Part shown: positions 7,711 through 15,635 of the stretch, piece after piece
Position numbering within the stretch: position 1 is the stretch's first letter
Layout of the letters: the number at the start of each line of letters is the position of its first letter
Assembly: GCA_964607375.1 (NCBI GenBank)
Contig: CAZSJY010000046.1
Span: forward strand, 1 to 15,728
DNA: 15,728 bases
Reading direction: 5' to 3'
Origin: JACNLC01 sp964607375
GTDB lineage: Bacteria > Fidelibacterota > Marinisomatia > SCGC-AAA003-L08 > JACNLC01
Position numbers and translations under genes: made by a program
Notes under the pieces: model-generated
Told to the model about the DNA's origin: nothing
What the model saw: the letters and a program-made list of their open reading frames with translations, nothing else
Databases searched by the model: none

Positions 7711-8589
7711 TTATTGTACAATTAAAATTGGACATTCAGCTTTTTGAGCAGTATGGATGGGTTTGCTACCTCTAAAATATTTAAATATCTCATTACCTTT
7801 AGCTTTTCCCATTACAATAATATGGTCAGAACCTGCTTCTTCGATAAACACATCAGTAGGTTTACCTGTTAATAAATTTAAAGAATGCGTTACTTTTTGA
7901 AGGTTCAAATATTTACCAGCCCACCGAGATGCGTTTTTATATCCTTTTCCAAACCGTTTAGTTTTGCTGACAGTAATCACATTTACTTCGGCTTGAAAGT
8001 GTTTAGAAATTTGCGCTCCAAACATTACAGCTCTCTTTGTTGAATATGAATCATCTACGCATAAAAGGATTTTATAATTCCATGAAGGATTAAAATTCTT
8101 AATAATGAATATACTAGAGTCAAGAAATTGGACGATTTGATGGATGTTCTTTTTTGATTTTGGATTACCTACCATAATTAGTTCATAATCTGTGTGTTCT
8201 AATTCTTTTTTGAGTTCTTCAAGAAGGTTACCTTCACGGAGAATTAATCTAATACTTGGACTAGAAGTATGAGGAAGTACAATCCTAATTCTATTCTTAT
8301 CTTCTACAAGATTTTCAGGTTTAAACTCGATTTCGTTTTTCGGTAAAAAATCCAATTCATTTAGTGCATAATATGCCCACTCTAATACTTCAAGTCCAGG
8401 GTGATAAATATTCCATTCTGCAAGCGATTTCCTTGCAAGATCAACCTCTGAAGCTATAATATCTTTAGATTTTCTCCCTATATAAATTACAGAAATGTCA
8501 GCTCTAAATCCTCTAGCTATTTTTACAGCGATTTGGAGGATATTTTTTGATGCCTTACTTGTATCTTTTATTGCAACTAAAAACCTCAT
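7711..8589 (-). CDS. tandem universal stress protein (two UspA domains)
   Basis: A 292-residue cytoplasmic protein with two UspA-like domains (about 1-165 and 170-292). Each begins with the beta-strand/Asp pattern of the family: MRFLVAIKDTSKASKNIL, and NYKILLCVDDSYSTKRAV. The second domain ends with a near-canonical ATP-binding motif, GKAKGNEIFKYFRGS, before the final strand CPILIVQ. The equivalent stretch of the first domain (MVGNPKSKKNI) is degenerate, so perhaps only the second half binds nucleotide. It starts 11 bases after the SLC13 permease gene, with AAAGGA as ribosome binding site, so it is in that operon. UspA proteins beside transporters often modulate transport; that role here is inference. 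Confidence 0.85.
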   Translation of the reverse strand: MRFLVAIKDTSKASKNILQIAVKIARGFRADISVIYIGRKSKDIIASEVDLARKSLAEWNIYHPGLEVLEWAYYALNELDFLPKNEIEFKPENLVEDKNRIRIVLPHTSSPSIRLILREGNLLEELKKELEHTDYELIMVGNPKSKKNIHQIVQFLDSSIFIIKNFNPSWNYKILLCVDDSYSTKRAVMFGAQISKHFQAEVNVITVSKTKRFGKGYKNASRWAGKYLNLQKVTHSLNLLTGKPTDVFIEEAGSDHIIVMGKAKGNEIFKYFRGSKPIHTAQKAECPILIVQ

Positions 8590-8600
8590 AACATTATCCT

Positions 8601-10022
8601 TTATTGAAAATTGGTAAGCCGTTTAACATATGGCCAATAAAATTGAATTATTAATAACAATGTAACAATTGAAGCTATACCTAGCCTCCATCCTGCCTTT
8701 AGAAAATCTGTAACTTTTACCAAACCAGATGAATAAATTATCAAACAAGCAGGAGCAGCAACTGCAGAAAAATATCCAAAAGCAGACGAAATAGCGGATG
8801 CCATACCCATATAAAGAGGGTCACCACCCATGTTCAAAACAACCGGACCAAGAACTGCAATTGTACCACTAGAGCTCATGATATTAGACATTAAAGTTGT
8901 CATCAAAATTACCACAAAATTCCTGAAAAATTCAAACTGTTCAATTAAACCGCCTGTTGCAGAAATCACAGATTCACCAAGCCAAACTGCAGTTCCAGTA
9001 AGTTTCATATGGGTTCCCAAAGATATGGCACCAGCAAATAATAAAATAACACCCCAGTTGGTTTCCTTGCTTACTTGTTTCCACTCTATCAAACCTGTAG
9101 CCATATATAAAAAAGCACCACCAATTGCGATTATTCCCATACCAATTTTCTCGTTTAAGAATACCCAACATAAAAAAGTGATTGAGAAAATCACAATACT
9201 TAGAATTTCATTACCTGCCATTTTACCTTTTTTGGCAACTTGAACTCTCAACTTTCTAACAGCTGTATCCATAATTTTGTATTCGGGTTTAAATGCAAAT
9301 ATCAACAAAATAGAAGCCGAAGCTATTCCAATTAATACTACAGGATATGCCATAACAATCCACTGAGTATAAGTCAAAGTTGTGTTAGTAAATGTACGCC
9401 AATATTCAATCATAATAGCATTTCTTGCTCCACCAGACGGAGTACCAATACTACCAATTGTCGATCCGTAAGCAATAGAAAACAATATCAATGCTGTTAA
9501 GTTTGGTATTTTCCTTCCCTTTGGCATATTACGAATTAAAGATAATCCTACTGGCAACATCATTGCAACAACAGTATGTTCACCTACAAAAGAAGATAAA
9601 ATAGCTGATATTGCAGTAAATCCGAAGACGATATTTCGCACTTTGTTTCCTGTTAATTCTATAATTCCAAGAGCTAAGCGAGTATCCAATCCTTGATGAA
9701 CTATTGCAACTGCCATCATCAATGAACCCATAATGAAAAATACAGAATCTCCCATAAAAGATTTAGCAGCACCTGCAGGATCAGTAATTCTAAATGCGAC
9801 TTCTAAAATGGCTATGAGTAATGCTACAGCTGGTAAAGGAACTGGCTCTGTAATAATTAATGCAATAACCATCACGCTAATAATAAATGTTCTATAACCT
9901 TGAGCAGAAATACTACCAGGATATGGTAACCAATACATTGATAATCCAACAAACAAAATCAATAACAACCATCGTTTTTGTAGAATCCAAAAAAGTAATG
10001 ATCTTATAGCTTCATTCCCCAT
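8601..10022 (-). CDS. SLC13/DASS-type anion permease
   Basis: A 473-residue inner-membrane transporter with about 11-12 hydrophobic helices, resembling the divalent anion:Na+ symporter family (dicarboxylates, sulfate). The two family repeats can be seen. Repeat 1 has GEHTVVAMMLP (147-157) followed by GSTIGSIGTPSGGARN (186-201). Repeat 2 has SNIMSSSGTIAVLGP (379-393) followed by SAVAAPACLIIYSSG. In typical members both hairpin tips carry SNT; here they read GEHT and SNIMSS, so the substrate or coupling ion may differ. Its ATG shares one base with the stop of the upstream acyl-CoA dehydrogenase gene (TAATG), and the stress-protein gene follows 11 bases later. This context suggests an organic-acid substrate. 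Family call is good, substrate uncertain. Confidence 0.8.
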   Translation of the reverse strand: MGNEAIRSLLFWILQKRWLLLILFVGLSMYWLPYPGSISAQGYRTFIISVMVIALIITEPVPLPAVALLIAILEVAFRITDPAGAAKSFMGDSVFFIMGSLMMAVAIVHQGLDTRLALGIIELTGNKVRNIVFGFTAISAILSSFVGEHTVVAMMLPVGLSLIRNMPKGRKIPNLTALILFSIAYGSTIGSIGTPSGGARNAIMIEYWRTFTNTTLTYTQWIVMAYPVVLIGIASASILLIFAFKPEYKIMDTAVRKLRVQVAKKGKMAGNEILSIVIFSITFLCWVFLNEKIGMGIIAIGGAFLYMATGLIEWKQVSKETNWGVILLFAGAISLGTHMKLTGTAVWLGESVISATGGLIEQFEFFRNFVVILMTTLMSNIMSSSGTIAVLGPVVLNMGGDPLYMGMASAISSAFGYFSAVAAPACLIIYSSGLVKVTDFLKAGWRLGIASIVTLLLIIQFYWPYVKRLTNFQ

Positions 10023-11197
10023 TAGTTATTCCCGAAAGCTTGAATTCCAGTTATGTCTTGTCCAAGAATTAAAGTGTGCATATCGTGTGTTCCTTCGTAA
10101 GTGAAAACACTTTCGATATTCATCAGATGCCTCATAATTGGATATTCACCTGAAATTCCATTTGCACCATGAATATCCCGAGCTAGCTTTGCACATTCTC
10201 TAGCCATCCATACATTATTTCGTTTAATCATAGAAATTTGCTGAAATGTTTCCGTTCCATTATCCTTATTTTTGCCAACCTGCAAAGCTAATAATTGAGC
10301 TTTTGTGATTTCATTCAACATCCAAACTAATTTTTCTTGAACTAATTGAAATGATGCAATAGGTTTATCAAACTGAATCCGTTCTTTAGAATACTTGAGA
10401 GATGCTTCATATAAAGCAATTGCTGAACCAATCGCCCCAAATGCAATACCAAATCGTGCTTGAGATAAACAACTCAATGGACCCTTAATTCCTTTTATAT
10501 TTGGTAGTACATTATCATCCGGTACAAAGACATTTTTCAAAATTAATTCAGATGTAACTGATGCTCGTAAAGACCATTTATTTTTCATTTCTGATGCAGA
10601 AAATCCCTCAAAATCATTTTCGACTATAAATCCACGAATTACATTATTTTTTGTTTTAGCCCAAACTATAGCAATATCAGCTATACTTCCATTGGTAATC
10701 CACATTTTTGAACCGTTTAGAATATACCCACCATCCACTTTTTTTGCAGTTGATTTTAGTCCTGCTGGATTAGAGCCAAAATCTGGTTCTGTCAGTCCGA
10801 AACAACCGACAATTTCACCACTTGCCAATAGAGGAAGCCACTTTTGTTTCTGGGTATTACTTCCGAATTTATAAATTGGGAACATTACAAGAGAACCTTG
10901 AACAGAAACAAATGAACGAATTCCGGAATCTCCACGCTCTAATTCCTGACATACAAGTCCATATGCGATATTAGATAATCCAGCGCATTCAAAATTTTGA
11001 GGTAGGTTTACACCTAGAAACCCTAATTCACCAAACATTTTGATGAGGTGATGAGGAAATGTACTATTTTGAAAATGACCATCTATTATTGGTAGAATTT
11101 CTTTAACAACAAAATCTCTAGCCGTATGTTGTACGAGAATTTCTACATCGGATAAATGTGAGGAAATGTTTAGATAATCTAATCCTTTGAGTTTCAT
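10022..11197 (-). CDS. gcdH: glutaryl-CoA dehydrogenase-like acyl-CoA dehydrogenase
   Basis: A 391-residue FAD-dependent acyl-CoA dehydrogenase. Glutaryl-CoA dehydrogenase oxidises and decarboxylates glutaryl-CoA to crotonyl-CoA in lysine/tryptophan breakdown, passing electrons to ETF. The sequence follows the known GCDH pattern closely: DSGIRSFVSVQGSLVM with Arg94 at the position of the glutarate-binding arginine, CFGLTEPDFGSNP, FSAS with KNKWSLRAS, ARFGIAFGAIGSA, and TYEGTHDMHTLILG with the catalytic Glu at about 368, ending in ITGIQAF. The gene lies 10 bases after the secreted-protein gene and overlaps the permease start by one base. No CoA-transferase or ETF gene is in the window. Other acyl-CoA dehydrogenases lack the Arg94 context, so the subfamily call is fairly strong. 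Confidence 0.85.
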   Translation of the reverse strand: MKLKGLDYLNISSHLSDVEILVQHTARDFVVKEILPIIDGHFQNSTFPHHLIKMFGELGFLGVNLPQNFECAGLSNIAYGLVCQELERGDSGIRSFVSVQGSLVMFPIYKFGSNTQKQKWLPLLASGEIVGCFGLTEPDFGSNPAGLKSTAKKVDGGYILNGSKMWITNGSIADIAIVWAKTKNNVIRGFIVENDFEGFSASEMKNKWSLRASVTSELILKNVFVPDDNVLPNIKGIKGPLSCLSQARFGIAFGAIGSAIALYEASLKYSKERIQFDKPIASFQLVQEKLVWMLNEITKAQLLALQVGKNKDNGTETFQQISMIKRNNVWMARECAKLARDIHGANGISGEYPIMRHLMNIESVFTYEGTHDMHTLILGQDITGIQAFGNN

Positions 11198-11207
11198 ATA
11201 TTTTGAA

Positions 11208-11864
11208 TTATTGAGTTGTTTTCAGATAAATTTTACCCAGTTTCAATTGCAGAATATATGGAGTATTCCCTTGTTCATCTTCTACTAAAACGGATATATT
11301 ATTTTCCAAAGCTGATATGATAAAATTTCCATTATCAAATGATGTAATCGGGATATTAGATCCATCTTTGAATTTTGAAGAAGAATCTAATCTAACTTTA
11401 ACAGAGATAGTAGAAATTAGTTGTGATTGACTAAACTCAGTTTTTGTAAAATTCTTATTCGTAATACAATATAGTTTTTTGACTTTGATATCATCTCCAT
11501 AATTTTCATTTTCAATAAACTCAATTTCGTAGTTTTGAACATCAAGTACTATATCTGAAGATGCATCATAGGCTTTGAAAGTGATAAATTCTCCATAGGA
11601 TAGATTACTATACAGCATCATATTTATTGTGTATCGTTCATTACCTGGCATTGGAAAAAAAGTAGGCATTGCAATCCCTCGACATTCTCCATCTACGAAT
11701 GCACCTATGATATCAAACTCATCGATAGATTCATCTCCATCGACGAACAAAACACAAGTATGAGTTGCAGTAAATTTGAAATCCCAAGGATTGACACCCC
11801 AATCGGGTGCTTTGGGAAATCCAATTGAAATAAATATGATTAATGTAGGAATTATTTTTTTCAT
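11208..11864 (-). CDS. secreted beta-rich protein of unknown function
   Basis: A 218-residue protein with a signal peptide (about 1-19) and no other membrane segment. The N-terminal half has a pattern that recurs in extracellular proteins of FCB bacteria: WGVNPWDF (22-29), DIIGAFVDGECRGIA (51-65), YSNLSYGEFITFKAYDASSD (85-104). It looks like a beta-sandwich module usually found in longer surface proteins. The C-terminal half (about 130-218) is a second beta-rich stretch ending without a recognisable sorting tail. The gene has a good ribosome binding site (AGAAGGA before ATG) and is the first of a four-gene run with gcdH, permease and usp. Whether it shares a function with them, for example ligand capture at the surface, cannot be told. 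Confidence 0.65.
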   Translation of the reverse strand: MKKIIPTLIIFISIGFPKAPDWGVNPWDFKFTATHTCVLFVDGDESIDEFDIIGAFVDGECRGIAMPTFFPMPGNERYTINMMLYSNLSYGEFITFKAYDASSDIVLDVQNYEIEFIENENYGDDIKVKKLYCITNKNFTKTEFSQSQLISTISVKVRLDSSSKFKDGSNIPITSFDNGNFIISALENNISVLVEDEQGNTPYILQLKLGKIYLKTTQ

Positions 11865-12018
11865 GCTTTTTCCTTCTGTTAAGATTTTATGCTTGATTTG
11901 TGCTCGAATTTACAAGAAATATTAGTGGTACAAAAAGATTTTCATTAGCAATTATTATCGACCTTACAGAATTTTGTGAGTAAATTTGATAAAGGAATAA
12001 CTGAGAAATACTTATACA

Positions 12019-13626
12019 ATGGGCACACATATCATCAAGTTAAATAATATTTTATCCTCAAATGACCGAAATTTGATTAAACAATTTTGTAGATCAAATT
12101 CTCAAAATTGTGGGATTAATGTCTTAGCAACATTTCTCAAAAAAAACTTTAGCATCAATGTTTCTACGGATCAAGATATTATAAGTGGTTTTGCAGTTGA
12201 TAGTTCAAATTTAAAAGGTTATGCAGAAGGATTATGTCGACCAAATAGTACAAAGGAATGTTCAATTATTTTCAGCATCTGTTTCAATTGCAGAATACCG
12301 GTAACAATTACAGGAGGTCAGACAAACTTAACAGGAAGTGCAACTCCTAATGGTGGATTATTATTATCAACGGTAAATTTGACTCATCCTCCAATATTAG
12401 TTGATATTGAAAATAAAACTGTTTCTGCTCCAACAGGAGTTATTTTAGAAGAAATACGGAACGAAGTACTAAAAAAGTCGTTCAGCAAATTAATATATCC
12501 TGTGGACCCAACTAGCAGGGAAGATGCTTTTGTAGGAGGTACATTATCAACAAATGCATCTGGGTTTATTCCAGGGAAAAAAGGTGCAACACGGAAATGG
12601 GTAAAAGAAATCGAAATTGTAATGCCCAATGGAATGATTGCCCGTGCACAACGAGGTCAATTTATTTCTAATGATGGTCTTTTCATTTTGAAACACGATA
12701 ATGAAACTACACAATTATCAATTCCTACTTATAGTCGTCCTAAAATTAAAAATGCGAGTGGTCCATATTCTTCAAAAGATGGACAAATGGATTTTGTTGA
12801 CTTGATAATAGGAAGTGAAGGAATTTTCGGGTTAATTACACATTGTTCACTAAAGTTAGATAGAAGACCAACTGATTATCTGGATTTGTTTCTTACAATT
12901 CCAAATGAGGAGATAGCATTTCAGTTATTGATTTCGTTGGAGAATAACAACAATTTTCAGTGGGATTCAGTCAAAACATTTGAGTATTTTGGGTATAACT
13001 GCATGAAGTATATGAATAATAGAGAGTTATTTTTTTCTGATAGAAATTCAGTTGGTGTGTATATTAAGATTCCAATCTTTTATGATAATTATGATGAAGT
13101 AGCTACCAAATGGTTGAAACTCTTACAACAATCTATCAGTAGTTTTAGTGATGATAATGTTAAAGTATTACAAGATTCTCATATACTGAGGAAGTTTTTT
13201 GAAGCCCGCCATTCAATGCCAGCCAAAGCACTTGAGATTGTAAGAAGAAATGATACAGTTGGGATTATTACTGATACGATAGTTCCACCAGAATATTTCA
13301 ATAAATTTGTTCAATATTCTCACAAACTCCTTCAATCAAAAGATATCGAATATTTATTGTTTGGACATCTCGGAGACTGTCATCTACATTTTCATATTCT
13401 ACCAACGAGGGAACAACAAATTGATGCGGATATATGTTATCAATTGATGATTGAAAAGTCTGCAGAACTTGGTGGAGTTTATTCTGCAGAACACGGTACA
13501 GGTAAGCGAAAAAGAACCGATTTCCTAAAATGTTATGGACAAGAAGCTGTTGAACAAGTACGCAAAACGAAATCTTGTATTGACCCGTATTTCTTGTTAA
13601 ACAGAGGAAATGTTATTGATTATTAA
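12019..13626 (+). CDS. FAD-linked dehydrogenase of the D-lactate/glycolate oxidase (GlcD/Dld) type
   Basis: A 535-residue flavoenzyme of the PCMH/FAD_binding_4 plus FAD-oxidase C class, oxidising a 2-hydroxy acid such as D-lactate or glycolate. FAD-binding motifs are ITGGQTNLTGS (97-107) and PVDPTSREDAFVGGTLSTNA (161-180) with GATRKWVKEIEIVMPNG after them. The C-terminal domain has the histidine cluster GHLGDCHLHFH (H450, H455, H457 plus D453) and SAEHGTGKRKR (H492), which form the active site in this family. No iron-sulfur cluster motif follows, so electrons go to a separate partner. The ATG used has no good Shine-Dalgarno sequence. The gene is divergent from the secreted-protein operon across 154 bases. 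Substrate is not decided by sequence alone. Confidence 0.85.
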   Translation: MGTHIIKLNNILSSNDRNLIKQFCRSNSQNCGINVLATFLKKNFSINVSTDQDIISGFAVDSSNLKGYAEGLCRPNSTKECSIIFSICFNCRIPVTITGGQTNLTGSATPNGGLLLSTVNLTHPPILVDIENKTVSAPTGVILEEIRNEVLKKSFSKLIYPVDPTSREDAFVGGTLSTNASGFIPGKKGATRKWVKEIEIVMPNGMIARAQRGQFISNDGLFILKHDNETTQLSIPTYSRPKIKNASGPYSSKDGQMDFVDLIIGSEGIFGLITHCSLKLDRRPTDYLDLFLTIPNEEIAFQLLISLENNNNFQWDSVKTFEYFGYNCMKYMNNRELFFSDRNSVGVYIKIPIFYDNYDEVATKWLKLLQQSISSFSDDNVKVLQDSHILRKFFEARHSMPAKALEIVRRNDTVGIITDTIVPPEYFNKFVQYSHKLLQSKDIEYLLFGHLGDCHLHFHILPTREQQIDADICYQLMIEKSAELGGVYSAEHGTGKRKRTDFLKCYGQEAVEQVRKTKSCIDPYFLLNRGNVIDY

Positions 13627-13713
13627 ATCGAATGAGACACAAATCACCAGACTAATGATCCTAGGGTTTATATACTTGAAGTGTTAACTGGTTCGTGTTA
13701 CCGACCCAGTTTG

Positions 13714-13757
13714 CTCCGGTGGTAGGACTCGAACCTACGACACGTGGATTAACAGTC
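13714..13757 (-). other. 3' half of a tRNA-Asn gene, probable attachment site
   Basis: On the minus strand 44 bases match the 3' half of tRNA-Asn: anticodon loop CTGTTAA (anticodon GUU), the 3' stem strand TCCAC, variable loop GTGTC, T-arm GTAGG/CCTAC with loop TTCGAGT, acceptor strand CACCGGA and discriminator G, without CCA. Upstream of GACTGTTAA the match stops: there is no matching 5' stem strand, D-arm or 5' acceptor. The break falls at the anticodon stem-loop, a well-known crossover site of tyrosine recombinases, and an integrase gene starts 134 bases to the right. I read this as the displaced 3' end left by integration, with the element to the right. Confidence 0.8.
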
Positions 13758-13798
13758 TTCAATGTATAAGAACATAGTAAAATCATAACTACCTAATA

Positions 13799-13863
13799 TA
13801 CAACAAGTTAGAGTATATTTACAACAATTTTTCACTAAATATGTTGTAAGAATTGTTGTAAAT
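13799..13863. repeat. four copies of TACAACA/TGTTGTA before the integrase
   Basis: The 7-mer occurs at 13799-13805 and 13820-13826 (forward) and at 13842-13848 and 13854-13860 (reverse). Copies 2 and 4 extend into a 13-base inverted repeat ATTTACAACAATT (13817-13829) / AATTGTTGTAAAT (13851-13863). Position between the attachment site and the integrase start fits arm-type integrase sites or an operator for the integrase promoter. Confidence 0.6.
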
Positions 13864-13890
13864 GAAGTCCAATTATCAATAAATTATACT

Positions 13891-15075
13891 ATGGGAACCA
13901 TCTATAAAAGAAAAGATGGATACTTCTATTATCAGTATCAAAAACTAACTTTGAGTGGATACAAAAAAACTGTAGGTATTTCACTCGGTAAAGATATTGA
14001 TAAAAAACAATTACCAAAACTAAAAGAAAGATTTGACCAAAAATACGACCCAAAATTTATCAATCCATTCAAGAAAAGTAGAATTACTCTAACTCAATCT
14101 ATGAACGATTATATTGAACATAGAATAAAACTGGTAAGTCGATTTACATTAAGTCCAAATACACTTCATTCTGATAAGATTTCACTCAATTTGTTTAGAA
14201 AATACTGTGAAAGAAATTACGGACTTCTTTATGTAGATGAAATAACTAAAAAATACATAAATAAGTACAAGTTAGAAAGAGAAGAACAAGTATCAGATAC
14301 TACTATTGGTAATAATCTTCGACATTTGAGTAGTTATTTTACATATCTCGTTGAGAATGATTTTATTGAACACAATCCAGTTAAAGAAGTAAAGATACCG
14401 AAATCAAGGAAACGAGATGATGATGATATTATGAGTGAAGAAGAATGGAGAAAATTCAAGGATTATCTGAATGACTATATTGATAATTTGTTAAGAAACA
14501 AAATTGATTACGACTTCTTCAAGGTAATGATATTTTTACAGATGAATTTGGGAATGAGAATTGGAGAAGTTTCAAGTATCAAATGGAAGAAAGATAAGGT
14601 TGATGTTGGAAAAGGTACATCTCATAGTTATGTGTATTTATCAGATAAGAATTCAATATTGACTATAAATTTCAAAAGAAACTGGAGACAAATTGAAATG
14701 AATGAGTCAATTCAGAAAATACTAAACAAAATTCCAAAGAAAACTAAAGTTGGTAGGAAAGTTAGAAAATCTACACACAAAACAATTGAACATAAGTTCG
14801 TTTTTGAAAATCCACATACACAAAGAACATATTTGTTAAATTCTATCAGTAGATTTTTTACAAAACTATTACTTGAAGTTGGAGTAAATGAAAAATACAC
14901 TACACATAGTTTGAGACACGGATTTTGTGTTGAGTGTATCAGAAAAGGTGTTGATATTTTCAAGTTATCTAAATTTGTTGGTCATAAAGTAGTTCATATG
15001 ACGGAGATGTATTCTAATCACTTATCGGTTTCAGACTTTAGTGAGATAAGTAATAAAATTATAGAAATAAAATAG
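13891..15075 (+). CDS. int: tyrosine recombinase / phage-type integrase
   Basis: A 394-residue site-specific recombinase. The N-terminus (GTIYKRKDGYFYYQYQK) is the short arm-DNA-binding type; about 90-175 is the core-binding SAM-like domain (TLSPNTLHSDKISL, then TIGNNLRHLSSYF). The catalytic domain has the complete set: R223 in MNLGMRIGEVSSIKW, H339 and R342 in HSLRHG, H365 in VGHK, and nucleophile Y374 in TEMYSNH. It is therefore probably active. It reads away from the tRNA-Asn fragment and is followed after 9 bases by a small ORF. No Shine-Dalgarno sequence precedes the ATG; TATACT ends two bases before it, which could be a -10 box of a leaderless transcript. That last point is only a possibility. 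Confidence 0.92.
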   Translation: MGTIYKRKDGYFYYQYQKLTLSGYKKTVGISLGKDIDKKQLPKLKERFDQKYDPKFINPFKKSRITLTQSMNDYIEHRIKLVSRFTLSPNTLHSDKISLNLFRKYCERNYGLLYVDEITKKYINKYKLEREEQVSDTTIGNNLRHLSSYFTYLVENDFIEHNPVKEVKIPKSRKRDDDDIMSEEEWRKFKDYLNDYIDNLLRNKIDYDFFKVMIFLQMNLGMRIGEVSSIKWKKDKVDVGKGTSHSYVYLSDKNSILTINFKRNWRQIEMNESIQKILNKIPKKTKVGRKVRKSTHKTIEHKFVFENPHTQRTYLLNSISRFFTKLLLEVGVNEKYTTHSLRHGFCVECIRKGVDIFKLSKFVGHKVVHMTEMYSNHLSVSDFSEISNKIIEIK

Positions 15076-15084
15076 GAAAATATT

Positions 15085-15315
15085 ATGGATAAAAAAGTGT
15101 TAGAAGTTATTATACAAAAATGTATTGATGAACTTGTTGAAGATTATATGTTATTCAAAAATCCTGTGATTAGGAAATCAGATGACATATCTAATCTCAA
15201 TGGATATGGTAGTGGGGAAAGGAAATCAATCAACTTTATGTTTCAATGTCAGAAAGTATCAAAGAGAGAAATTGAAAGAGTTGTGAAAAACTATGTTCAG
15301 ACATTAGATATGTAA
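15085..15315 (+). CDS. small protein of unknown function following the integrase
   Basis: A 76-residue protein that I do not recognise. It starts 9 bases after the integrase stop, with AGGA (overlapping that stop codon region) as a plausible ribosome binding site, so it is co-transcribed. The sequence is mixed-charge: an N-terminal helix-like stretch (KKVLEVIIQKCIDELVEDYM), a middle loop with GYGSGERKS, and a second helix-like stretch (SKREIERVVKNYVQTLDM). No signal peptide, membrane segment or clear helix-turn-helix is visible. It could be an excisionase-like partner or regulator of the element by position, but no motif supports that. Its open frame and tight coupling to int make it likely to be real. 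Confidence 0.6.
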   Translation: MDKKVLEVIIQKCIDELVEDYMLFKNPVIRKSDDISNLNGYGSGERKSINFMFQCQKVSKREIERVVKNYVQTLDM

Positions 15316-15347
15316 AACTATATCTTGAAACGGTTTTTCAGTCTCAC

Positions 15348-15635
15348 AAAAAAGAGATAAATCACAGTCTTTCTCACACACATTTCGTCATTAAAAATTC
15401 ACTATAGAGAAAATGTTGTAGTATAGTGTGTTAAATATATTGTAATACACTACAACATACTCATAAAAATGACATATTCATTCATACAGTTAAAACTATT
15501 GTTTGGTAATGGAAATACTTGTTTAGGAGGAGAAACTGTCTGGATGAGTTGGTTTTGTTGGGTATTTCAGTATTACTATTATCTTTTAAAGATGGTAAAT
15601 CAATAGTTCCGTTTTATACAAAAAAAGAGATAAAT
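15348..15635 (+). repeat. 15-base direct repeat AAAAAAGAGATAAAT
   Basis: Identical copies at 15348-15362 and 15621-15635, start to start 273 bases apart. The first lies 33 bases after the 76-residue gene, the second 27 bases before hsdM. Both are preceded by ACA plus an A-run. The coordinates given span both copies. Confidence 0.6.
15413..15458. repeat. inverted repeat with two more TACAACA/TGTTGTA copies
   Basis: ATGTTGTAGT (15413-15422) and ACTACAACAT (15449-15458) are exact inverted copies of 10 bases with a 26-base spacer. They carry the same 7-mer as the cluster before the integrase. Position about 200 bases before hsdM suggests an operator or a second recombinase-binding region. Confidence 0.55.

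Noticed and set aside
7702..7717. Small inverted repeat ACAATA / TATTGT overlapping the stop of the stress-protein gene
   Set aside because: Six AT-rich pairs with a four-base loop and no U-run; too weak to call a terminator.
8830..9243. Plus-strand open frame of 137 codons opposite the permease gene
   Set aside because: It mirrors the hydrophobic coding of the permease on the other strand, has no ribosome binding site and no recognisable protein features.
13686..13711. Inverted repeat AACTGG / CCAGTT just beyond the 3' end of the tRNA-Asn fragment
   Set aside because: Only six pairs with a 14-base loop and no U-run on either strand, so it is not a convincing terminator.
13714..13800. A complete tRNA-Asn gene, possibly with an intron
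   Set aside because: No 5' acceptor, D-arm or matching 5' anticodon strand is found in the bases on the 5' side; the sequence diverges abruptly, which fits a recombination junction better.
13799..15458. CRISPR-like array suggested by repeated TACAACA units
   Set aside because: The repeated unit is only 7-10 bases, occurs in both orientations and at uneven spacing, with no spacer-repeat structure.
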